Of a DNA stretch of 7,141 nt, positions 1 to 6,503 are shown one piece after another. The notes below the pieces were generated by a model. That model was given only the letters and a program-made list of their open reading frames with translations. It had not been told where the DNA came from and made no database searches. Position numbers and translations under genes: made by a program. Every line of letters starts with the position of its first letter. Position 1 is the stretch's first letter. The stretch is from an uncultured bacterium (lineage in GTDB: Bacteria > Actinomycetota > Actinomycetes > S36-B12). The DNA lies in contig CAIVQM010000470.1 of assembly GCA_903908025.1 (NCBI GenBank), positions 1 to 7,141 of the forward strand, given 5' to 3'.

Positions 1-166
1 CGTCGAAGAAGGCCTCCTCGTCGGCATCTCCTCCGGCGCCGCCCTGTGGGCCGCCAGCCTCGTCGCCGCCCGCCCAGAGAACGCCGGCAAGCTCATCGTC
101 GTCATCATCCCCAGCTTCGGCGAGCGCTACCTCTCCACGGCACTCTTCGCCGGCCTCACCGACTAG
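1..166 (+). CDS. cysK: Cysteine synthase A (O-acetylserine sulfhydrylase), C-terminal end only
   Basis: Only the last 54 codons are inside the window (frame from position 2, stop TAG at 164-166), so this gene is 5'-truncated by the window edge. The enzyme is cytoplasmic and PLP-dependent; it replaces the acetate of O-acetylserine with sulfide to make cysteine. The visible part starts VEEGLLVGISSGAA, which matches the conserved GISSGAA segment of the CysK family, and continues into the C-terminal strand and helix with the typical SFGERYLST ending. The stretch after GERYLST is short (ALFAGLTD), as is usual for CysK. CysM or a cystathionine beta-synthase-like paralogue cannot be fully excluded from the tail alone, but no CBS domains follow. 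It converges tail-to-tail on ahcY, another sulfur-amino-acid gene, and the two share the hairpin terminator in the gap. Confidence 0.88.
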   Translation, partial: VEEGLLVGISSGAALWAASLVAARPENAGKLIVVIIPSFGERYLSTALFAGLTD

Positions 167-176
167 CAGCGCCGCA

Positions 177-246
177 CCGGGACAAACAGGCGATCCCGGG
201 CCGTTTCCGGCCCGGGATCGTCGAGTTGTCCCGGATTCTGGGACAA
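177..246. terminator. Two-sided hairpin terminator between cysK and ahcY
   Basis: A near-symmetric hairpin spans 177-234. The outer 9-bp stem pairs CCGGGACAA (177-185) with TTGTCCCGG (226-234). The inner perfect 13-bp stem pairs 191-203 with 208-220 around a TTTC loop. A small internal loop separates the two stems. TTGTCCC at 226-232 can also pair with another GGGACAA at 240-246 around a 7-nt loop. The structure starts about 10 nt after the cysK stop and about 20 nt after the ahcY stop, so it can end transcription from both sides. No T-run follows on either strand, which is common for terminators in GC-rich actinobacteria. Termination itself is inferred from the fold and position. Confidence 0.75.
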
Positions 247-266
247 ACGGGTTGGTGCGGGGTTGC

Positions 267-1724
<1,458 letters not shown>

Positions 1725-1732
1725 GCGAAGTG

Positions 1733-1738
1733 CTCCTC
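1733..1738 (-). promoter_or_regulatory. Ribosome binding site of ahcY
   Basis: GAGGAG on the minus strand ends 8 nt before the ATG at 1722-1724. It is the strongest Shine-Dalgarno site in the window and decides the start of ahcY against the much longer open frame. Its CGAGG part (1735-1739) is complementary to CCTCG on the same strand at 1762-1766. Confidence 0.8.
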
Positions 1739-1791
1739 GGGTGCGTGTGGCGCGAACGGCACGAGGCTTCGTTGGTTCGCAGGGCTGATGG

Positions 1792-1807
1792 GCTCGCCTA
1801 GGCGAGC
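1792..1807. repeat. Perfect 16-bp palindrome in the ahcY leader
   Basis: GCTCGCCTAGGCGAGC reads identically on both strands. It sits about 70 bp upstream of the ahcY start and just downstream of the proposed promoter. With no spacer it would make a poor RNA hairpin loop unless the central bases open. It may therefore be an operator for a dimeric repressor, or part of the switchable leader. Confidence 0.6.
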
Positions 1808-1850
1808 GCCGGGACGGGAACCAGGGCTCCGGACCATCGCCAGCGAGCCC

Positions 1851-1879
1851 ATTCTGCCAGAAGCACGGACATGCGCCAG
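1851..1879 (-). promoter_or_regulatory. Candidate ahcY promoter
   Basis: On the minus strand, CAGAAT (1856-1851) resembles a -10 hexamer, and CTGGCG (1879-1874), 17 nt upstream of it, is a weak -35 with three matches to TTGACA. Transcription would start near 1844, giving a leader of about 120 nt. The position, just after the upstream operon ends, fits an independent ahcY promoter. A start here would remove much of the 1843-1852 pairing arm from the transcript. Confidence 0.35.
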
Positions 1880-1888
1880 CCGTGGCGC
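1873..1888 (-). terminator. Weak hairpin after the operon's last gene
   Basis: GCGCCA (1888-1883 on the minus strand) pairs with TGGCGC (1878-1873) around a 4-nt loop. It begins 6 nt after the TAG of the 143-residue gene. The stem is only 6 bp and no T-run follows, so termination may be partial, leaving some read-through into ahcY. Its 3' arm overlaps the proposed ahcY -35. Confidence 0.3.
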
Positions 1889-1894
1889 TCCGGA

Positions 1895-2326
1895 CTAGCC
1901 GCCTGAGCTCCTCACGCGACCCTGCAGCACGGCCCTGGCCGCCGCGGCCTCTGGCCGGGGGTAGCCGAGGGCCTGGTGCTTGCGGGCCCACCCACGCACC
2001 TCAGTGCCGTCCTGACGGGTGATCCGGAGCTCGATGTCCTTGTGGCCACCCCGCATCGAGGTGTTCATCACACCGTTCGTCGAGACCGACTCCAGCATGT
2101 CCATCGTCGACAGGAACCACTGCGAAGCCACGGCCGCTCGCCAGTTCGCCGTGGGGATATCGACGTCGAGTTCACGGATGTCGGACCAGGCGACGTGGTG
2201 CTCCTCGCTCGGCGTCGAAATCACGATGGCGTCGTCACCGATCTCGATGCTGAAGTCGGGTCCTTCAGGATCACCCAGCCACGTGGTGTCGAACTTGTCG
2301 ACGAGCGGTCGACGCGAAGTGGCCAT
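1895..2326 (-). CDS. Unrecognised 143-residue cytoplasmic protein
   Basis: I do not recognise the family. The protein is soluble, with no signal peptide, membrane segment or cysteine. The N-terminal two thirds read as alternating short strands (FSIEIGDDAIVIST, HHVAWSDIRELDVDI, KDIELRITRQDG), loosely like the PH-like beta-barrel fold found in many small bacterial proteins. A final basic and helical stretch contains GWARKHQALGYPRPEAAAAR. The ATG start (2324-2326) lies 3 nt after the TGA of the CDF transporter and has no Shine-Dalgarno site, so it is probably translated by coupling or reinitiation. Codon use looks like that of its neighbours, arguing that it is a real gene and the last member of the manB-manA operon. 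The fold assignment is a guess from pattern. A role linked to the transporter is suggested only by position. Confidence 0.8.
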   Translation of the reverse strand: MATSRRPLVDKFDTTWLGDPEGPDFSIEIGDDAIVISTPSEEHHVAWSDIRELDVDIPTANWRAAVASQWFLSTMDMLESVSTNGVMNTSMRGGHKDIELRITRQDGTEVRGWARKHQALGYPRPEAAAARAVLQGRVRSSGG

Positions 2327-2329
2327 CGG

Positions 2330-3250
2330 TCAGGGGGCCGTGCTGCGATCGAGGTCGGGCTCGAGGAACACGTAGACCGCCGTCGGGACGGCCGCCCGCA
2401 GGGCAGCCTCGGCCGCATCGATATCTCGTGCGATCTGGGCGCCGGTGTCGTTGTGCGCGATGGCGATCTTCGCCGCCACCAGGAGTTCGTCGGGACCAAT
2501 GTGGAGGGTGCGCAGGTGGATCACTCGCCGCACACCGACCGCCGACTCGAGGGCCGCACGAATCGCGGCGACCTCCTCCGGGAGGGCACTCTCGCCCACC
2601 AGCATCGTCGTCATCTCCATCGCGAGGAAGATCGCAATGACGACCAACAGCGTGCCGACAGCCATGGCACCCATGGCGTCGAACCGCCCGTCGCCGGTGA
2701 TGACGGCCAGCCCCACGCCCGTGAGTGCGAAGACCAGACCGACGAGCGCGCCCGCGTCCTCGAGCAGGATGACGGGAAGCTCCGGCTGCCGCGCATCACG
2801 GACGAACTGCAGCATCGACCGCTTCCCGCGCGAGCGGTTCGCCTCACGGATCGCCGTACGGAACGAGAAGGACTCCAGCACGATGGCGACGAGCAGGACG
2901 ACGACGGCGATCCACCAGTCTTCGAGCGGCTCGGGATGCTGCCACTTGTGCAGACCCTCGTAGAGAGAGAACAGACCGCCGACGAGGAACAGCACGATGG
3001 CGACGACGAACCCGTAGACGAAACGGCGGCGGCCATAGCCGAAGTTGTGCTGCTCGTCGGCCACCTTCTTCGACCGCTTGTTACCGACAAGGAGGAGAAC
3101 CTGATTGCCGGAGTCAGCCAGCGAGTGGATCGCCTCCGACAGCATGGACGACGAACCGGTGAAGAAGAACGCAACAAACTTGCTGATCGCAATGCCGACG
3201 TTGGCCAGCAGCGCTGCAACGACCGCCTTCATTCCACCTTCGGTACTCAA
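2330..3250 (-). CDS. Cation diffusion facilitator (CDF) family metal transporter
   Basis: An inner-membrane protein of 306 residues, expected to export divalent metals (Zn, Mn, Co or Fe type) in exchange for protons as a dimer. About six membrane segments can be read, near residues 10-30, 34-56, 77-97, 112-130, 160-183 and 193-215, followed by a cytoplasmic C-terminal domain of CDF dimer type (about 220-300). The metal-site positions are SEAIHSLADSGNQ in segment 2 (H42, D46) and LLEDAGALVG in segment 5 (E164, D165); FDAMGAMAVG in segment 6 is also typical. The His-x3-Asp pattern resembles the ZnT9-like branch rather than YiiP-type Asp-x3-Asp, so the substrate is uncertain. The start is TTG (3248-3250), giving MSTEGGMK, which matches the usual N-terminus of this branch; the internal ATG at 3230-3232 would lose it. 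AGGGG, 5 nt before the TTG, overlaps the manA stop codon. Confidence 0.92.
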   Translation of the reverse strand: MSTEGGMKAVVAALLANVGIAISKFVAFFFTGSSSMLSEAIHSLADSGNQVLLLVGNKRSKKVADEQHNFGYGRRRFVYGFVVAIVLFLVGGLFSLYEGLHKWQHPEPLEDWWIAVVVLLVAIVLESFSFRTAIREANRSRGKRSMLQFVRDARQPELPVILLEDAGALVGLVFALTGVGLAVITGDGRFDAMGAMAVGTLLVVIAIFLAMEMTTMLVGESALPEEVAAIRAALESAVGVRRVIHLRTLHIGPDELLVAAKIAIAHNDTGAQIARDIDAAEAALRAAVPTAVYVFLEPDLDRSTAP

Positions 3251-3258
3251 AGCTGCCC

Positions 3259-4341
3259 CTACCGTTCGGTTGACTGGACAATGGCAATGAGGCCGTCGGC
3301 CTCGACGTAGCTGTCGGGATCCTCGGCGGAGATGACGGCAGCCGTGCCCGGCCGCAGTGTCACCTCGCCGAACTCCGAGACAACGCGCGCCGAGCCGCTG
3401 ATGAGCAGCAGAATCCGGTAGGCGCCGTGCGGGATCCGTTCCTGACCCGACGTGATCATGCGCACGACGAACGGCGCATTGACCGGCCAGATCAGGTCAC
3501 CGTGACTGACCCGCATGAGCTGCGGCTCGAGTTCGGACGAAAGCGCCGTGAGCGCATGCTCGACGAAGACCGGCTTGCCGGTCAGCCCCAGCCGGATGAC
3601 GTTGTCGGATGACGTCATCACCTCCAGGCCGGTCCCGCGGATGTAGCTGTGCGGCACACCGGCGGGGACGTAGACCGCCTCCCCCGCCGCCAGCCGAACG
3701 TAGGCGAGGAGCGGAGTGAGCAGTGCGCCGCGGTCGTCGGGGTACATGACGGCGACGGTCTCGTATGCGGCGACCTCGTCGTCCGTGAGTCCCGCGCTGC
3801 GAGCGGCCGCACCCAGCACCTGCACGGAGGCGAGCGTCGCCACCGCGAGGAGTGCCCGGATGGCATCGGACCTGTCGCCTCGGCGCAGTGCCGCTACGGC
3901 GTCCTCAGTGCCCGTCAGCCCCGCGAGAACCGCGGCCGCCTCGTCGGCGGGGCGCCAGCCGGCGAACGCCTCGAAATCCTCAAGCGCGACCAGCATCTCC
4001 GTCTTCTCGAACGGGTCGCTGTAGACAAGCGGCTCGCCCGGCTGCTGCTGCGCCAGCCAACCAGCAGCAGCCAGCTCCCGCGCAGGATGCACCTGCACCG
4101 ACAGCGGCCGCGCAGCCGCCAGCAGCTTCACGAGCAGCGGGATGGCCGCGATGTCGAAGTGATCAGCGAGGTGCTCGCCCGTCGGCTCGCCCGCTGTGTC
4201 GACGAGCGGCGATGGTCCGCCGGGGTGAACGCCGAACCACAGTTCTGCCTGCGGTGCCCCTGTCGTCTGCCCGCTCCACGGCTGCAGGCCGTCGACGACA
4301 CCCCAGTCGTAGTCCTTGATGGCCCCCCGGACGATGAGCAC
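3259..4341 (-). CDS. manA: Mannose-6-phosphate isomerase, type I (phosphomannose isomerase)
   Basis: Cytoplasmic zinc enzyme that interconverts fructose-6-phosphate and mannose-6-phosphate, the entry to GDP-mannose. At 360 residues it is somewhat shorter than the 390 or so of the E. coli enzyme. Visible landmarks are the N-terminal Y11-x-W13-G14, AELWFGVHPGGPS (residues 32-44), SVQVHP with zinc ligands Q83 and H85, TEM with ligand E115, VPAGVPHSYIRG with ligand H231, and SSDNVIRLGLTGK with the catalytic-type R250. The usual NHKPEM around the Glu ligand reads FEKTEM here: the Lys and Glu are kept, the Asn, His and Pro are changed. The start is GTG (4339-4341), 5 nt after the Trm112 stop, with AGAGG (4352-4356) 10 nt upstream. 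ManB, which uses its product, is two genes upstream in the same operon. Confidence 0.93.
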   Translation of the reverse strand: MLIVRGAIKDYDWGVVDGLQPWSGQTTGAPQAELWFGVHPGGPSPLVDTAGEPTGEHLADHFDIAAIPLLVKLLAAARPLSVQVHPARELAAAGWLAQQQPGEPLVYSDPFEKTEMLVALEDFEAFAGWRPADEAAAVLAGLTGTEDAVAALRRGDRSDAIRALLAVATLASVQVLGAAARSAGLTDDEVAAYETVAVMYPDDRGALLTPLLAYVRLAAGEAVYVPAGVPHSYIRGTGLEVMTSSDNVIRLGLTGKPVFVEHALTALSSELEPQLMRVSHGDLIWPVNAPFVVRMITSGQERIPHGAYRILLLISGSARVVSEFGEVTLRPGTAAVISAEDPDSYVEADGLIAIVQSTER

Positions 4342-4346
4342 GGAAC

Positions 4347-4577
4347 TCAGGCCTCTGCCGGCGTGCCGACGCCGTTGGGGCCGGGGACGGCCTCGTCGAG
4401 CAGCATGACCGGGATGCCGTCGCGCACCTCGAACGACGTGCGGCAGCGCGTGCAGACGACGCGTTGCGCGGCTTCGTCGGCCACAACGGGTGCGTGCTCA
4501 GGGCAGGGGCAGGCCAGCAGGTCCCACAGGTCGGCGCTGATGCCCAGCGGTGCCGGACGGCCGGAAGTCTCGGTCAT
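4347..4577 (-). CDS. Trm112 family small zinc-binding protein
   Basis: A 76-residue protein whose core, LLACPCPEHAPV then VCTRCRTSFEVRDGIPVMLL, matches the Trm112/YcaR family (compare the typical ACPxC and RDGIPVLL of YcaR). Four cysteines, C23, C25, C42 and C45, should hold one zinc. Eukaryotic and archaeal Trm112 activates several methyltransferases; the bacterial role is not settled, so a partner cannot be named. The ATG (4575-4577) overlaps the manB TGA in an ATGA arrangement, with GGAG (4586-4589) 8 nt upstream. The reading frame is open further upstream to 4703, but that part lies within manB and does not resemble the family. A small Trm112 gene directly after manB recurs in many actinobacteria, from memory. 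Confidence 0.88.
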   Translation of the reverse strand: MTETSGRPAPLGISADLWDLLACPCPEHAPVVADEAAQRVVCTRCRTSFEVRDGIPVMLLDEAVPGPNGVGTPAEA

Positions 4578-5977
4578 GCCGGAGTCTCCGTGCGCATCAT
4601 GGCGAGGACCTCGTCGCGGATCGCTGCCATCTGCGCCTGATCGCCCGCCTCGACATTGAGCCGCAGGAGCGGCTCGGTGTTGCTCGGGCGCACGTTGAAC
4701 CACCAGGTGTCACCGGAGACTGTCATTCCGTCGAGGTCATCGATGTCGGTGATGCCGCGGGCGACGAACGCGGCGCGGATCCCCTGCGTAACGGCAGCCT
4801 GATCGGCAACCTCGGTGTTGATCTCGCCGCTTGACACGTAGCGGTCGAACGGCGCCAGCAGACTCGACAACGTCGTGCCCTCTGGTGTCTCGCCGAGGGC
4901 AGCGATGACATGCAGCGCCGCGAGCATGCCCGAGTCGGCACGCCAGAAGTCGCGGAAGTAGAAGTGGCCCGAATGCTCGCCACCGAACACGGCGCCGGTC
5001 TCGGCCATGGTCGCCTTGATGAACGAGTGACCCACGCGAGTGCGAACGGCCGTGCCGCCGAACTCGCTGATGACCTCGGGGACAGCTCGCGACGTGATGA
5101 GGTTGTGGATGATGATGCTGCCCGGGTGCTTGCCGAGCTCGCGCGATGCGATGAGCGCCGTGAGGGTCGACGGATTGACGATCTCACCGCGCTCATCGAC
5201 CACGAAGCACCGATCGGCATCGCCGTCGAAGGCGAGCCCGAGATCGGATCCGGTCGCGCGGACGCGGGCCTGCAGATCGCGCATGTTCTCGTCGTCGATC
5301 GGGTTGGCCTCGTGGTTCGGGAAGGTGCCGTCGAGCTCGAAGTACATCGGGTCGATAGTGAGCGGCAACACCGGCAGGCCGGCGTCCTCGCCGAGAACGG
5401 CGGGCACGGTGAAGCCACCCATGCCGTTGCCCGCGTCGACGGTGACGCTCAGGTGCCGCACGGCCGAAACGTCGACGAGCTCGCGCAGGAAGGCCGCGTA
5501 CTCGACAAGCATGTCCTGCTCGCGCACCCCACCCAGCGGTCCGTCGAATGACGGGATGCCCTCATCGATCATCCGCCGGATCTCCCGCAGACCCGAGTCC
5601 TGGCCCACCGGGGCCGCGCCCGGGCGGCAGAGCTTGATGCCGTTGTACTGCGCGGGGTTGTGACTCGCGGTGAACATCGCTCCCGGCAGGCCGAGCCGGC
5701 CGGAGGCGAAGTAGAGGCCGTCGGTGCTGGCGAGGCCGATCAGGATGACATCGCAGCCCTGCTCGCGAACACCCTCGGCGAACGACGCGACGAGGGCCGG
5801 CCCGGACGGACGCATGTCATGGGCGATGACGACCGCTCCTGGACCACCGTCGCGGACCGCTGCCCCGACGACGCGGACGAATGCCGCTCCGACCTCATGG
5901 GCGAGGTCTTCGTCGAGCTGGTCGGGGTAGGTCCCACGGACGTCGTAGGCCTTGATGATCGCATCGAGGTTTCGCAC
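4574..5977 (-). CDS. manB: Phosphomannomutase / phosphoglucomutase
   Basis: A cytoplasmic alpha-D-phosphohexomutase of 467 residues, full family length. It converts mannose-6-phosphate to mannose-1-phosphate (and perhaps glucose-6-P to glucose-1-P) through a phosphoserine. All four family landmarks are present: TASHNP with catalytic S105, the magnesium loop DGDADR (251-256), the sugar-binding GGEHSGH (332-338) and the phosphate-binding RPSNTEPLLR (430-439). The N-terminal IIKAYDVRGTYP also fits. The start is GTG (5975-5977), which begins exactly at the family N-terminus. No Shine-Dalgarno site precedes it, but TAGCCT lies 6 nt upstream, fitting a leaderless mRNA. The 3' end overlaps Trm112 by 4 nt. 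It lies 56 nt downstream of the DUF3499 gene and heads the tightly packed operon. Phosphoglucomutase activity cannot be separated from phosphomannomutase by sequence alone. Confidence 0.95.
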   Translation of the reverse strand: MRNLDAIIKAYDVRGTYPDQLDEDLAHEVGAAFVRVVGAAVRDGGPGAVVIAHDMRPSGPALVASFAEGVREQGCDVILIGLASTDGLYFASGRLGLPGAMFTASHNPAQYNGIKLCRPGAAPVGQDSGLREIRRMIDEGIPSFDGPLGGVREQDMLVEYAAFLRELVDVSAVRHLSVTVDAGNGMGGFTVPAVLGEDAGLPVLPLTIDPMYFELDGTFPNHEANPIDDENMRDLQARVRATGSDLGLAFDGDADRCFVVDERGEIVNPSTLTALIASRELGKHPGSIIIHNLITSRAVPEVISEFGGTAVRTRVGHSFIKATMAETGAVFGGEHSGHFYFRDFWRADSGMLAALHVIAALGETPEGTTLSSLLAPFDRYVSSGEINTEVADQAAVTQGIRAAFVARGITDIDDLDGMTVSGDTWWFNVRPSNTEPLLRLNVEAGDQAQMAAIRDEVLAMMRTETPA

Positions 5978-5983
5978 CGGCCA

Positions 5984-5989
5984 AGGCTA
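5984..5989 (-). promoter_or_regulatory. Candidate -10 box for a leaderless manB transcript
   Basis: TAGCCT on the minus strand fits TAnnnT and ends 6 nt before the GTG of manB, the spacing expected if transcription begins on the first base of the start codon. No convincing -35 is seen 17 nt upstream and no Shine-Dalgarno site exists. The same arrangement occurs before the DUF3499 gene. Read-through from the DUF3499 gene could also supply manB. Confidence 0.45.
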
Positions 5990-6033
5990 TCGTCAGGGCC
6001 GCGCCCTCCGTGACGGACGAGGGTCAGGCGTCG

Positions 6034-6453
6034 TCAGTCGTCGAAGCCGTCGAACAGATCGGGCTCGAAAACCTCGACCACCGGGTCGGCCACCGTGGTG
6101 AGCATCCGCAGGTGCCCCTTGCGGGCGACCTCCACGGAACCCATCGGCACCTCGGTCGGCAGCGGTCCGCCCGGCTCGTAACGGGGCCGCGCGGCCTCGC
6201 GGACGGCGTTGGCGAGCGCCTCAAGATCGTCGCTCGTGGGCTTCAGTGCATCGGGGTCGGGCGTGATGCGCACGATCTCCCAACCGCGGGGGGCCGTCAT
6301 ACGCTCGCTGTGCATGTTGCAGAGGTCGTAGCAGTGCGGCTCGGCGTAGGTCGCGAGCGGACCGAGGACCGCGGTGGAGTCGGCGTAGACATAGGTCAAC
6401 GTGGACACGGCGGCACCGTTGCAGGACGGCTTCGAGCAGCGTCGACGACTCAC
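6034..6453 (-). CDS. DUF3499 family zinc-ribbon-like protein
   Basis: A 139-residue soluble protein of unknown function, recognised as the actinobacterial DUF3499 family by its N-terminal block: MSRRRCSKPSC, then TLTYVYADSTAVLGPLATYA and DLCNMHSERMTAPRGWE. C6, C11, C45 and H48 are placed to bind a zinc ion, and C41 is an extra cysteine. The C-terminal half is more variable and acidic, ending in FDGFDD. The start is GTG (6451-6453), the only one that keeps the conserved MSRR-C opening; it has no Shine-Dalgarno site but has TAGCGT 6 nt upstream. Family members usually lie next to manB, as here (56 nt). The mycobacterial counterpart, from memory, is Rv3258c beside manB. No function is assigned. 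Confidence 0.9.
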   Translation of the reverse strand: MSRRRCSKPSCNGAAVSTLTYVYADSTAVLGPLATYAEPHCYDLCNMHSERMTAPRGWEIVRITPDPDALKPTSDDLEALANAVREAARPRYEPGGPLPTEVPMGSVEVARKGHLRMLTTVADPVVEVFEPDLFDGFDD

Positions 6454-6459
6454 GCTTGC

Positions 6460-6465
6460 ACGCTA
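6460..6465 (-). promoter_or_regulatory. Candidate -10 box for a leaderless DUF3499 transcript
   Basis: TAGCGT on the minus strand ends 6 nt before the GTG of the DUF3499 gene, which lacks a Shine-Dalgarno site. It lies between the large inverted repeat and the gene, so the promoter would be independent of the DUF5719 gene upstream. The -35 region is not convincing. Confidence 0.45.
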
Positions 6466-6503
6466 GTGGTGTGTCGGTGCGAGCGTGCGGCGGCGCGCCG
6501 GTC

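Larger units (their letters stand above)
1725..1850 (-). promoter_or_regulatory. Structured 5' leader of ahcY, candidate cis-regulatory RNA
   Basis: Read on the minus strand, this leader holds several possible pairings. GGCGAGC (1798-1792) can pair with GCTCGCC (1807-1801) as a 16-bp DNA palindrome. The extended ATGGGCTCGC at 1788-1797 on the plus strand is instead a perfect 10-nt inverted match to 1843-1852. The two pairings share bases and exclude each other. Nearer the gene, GCGAAC/GTTCGC (1775-1780 with 1752-1757) closes a hairpin that contains ACGA/TCGT (1761-1764 with 1769-1772). That hairpin includes most of CCTCG (1762-1766), which could otherwise cover the Shine-Dalgarno site. I do not recognise the SAH riboswitch consensus or SAM-IV here. 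Regulation by S-adenosylhomocysteine or another ligand is only a guess from context. Confidence 0.35.

Noticed and set aside
1725..1894. SAH or SAM-IV riboswitch upstream of ahcY
   Set aside because: I looked for the conserved GAGGAGCGCUGC-type core and pseudoknot strands and did not find them; only generic foldability is visible.
1725..1991. N-terminal extension of ahcY by about 89 residues
   Set aside because: The added residues do not resemble the family, overlap the neighbouring gene, and ignore the strong GAGGAG site before the ATG at 1724.
1976..3310. 444-residue open frame on the plus strand, opposite the CDF and 143-residue genes
   Set aside because: It is rich in Arg, Asp, His and Gln with no recognisable motif, and it is the antisense of a well-supported transporter gene. 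Long shadow frames are expected in GC-rich DNA.
3649..4659. 336-residue plus-strand open frame opposite manA and Trm112
   Set aside because: Antisense shadow spanning two genes with clear family motifs; its composition is Arg-rich and unstructured.
4578..4703. N-terminal extension of the Trm112 gene inside manB
   Set aside because: The ATGA overlap with GGAG at 8 nt gives a standard start, and the upstream residues are Arg- and Gly-rich readings of the manB gene in another frame.
6491..6500. CGGCGCGCCG palindrome beside the inverted repeat
   Set aside because: Short GC-only palindromes arise often by chance in this composition, and its position suggests no function.
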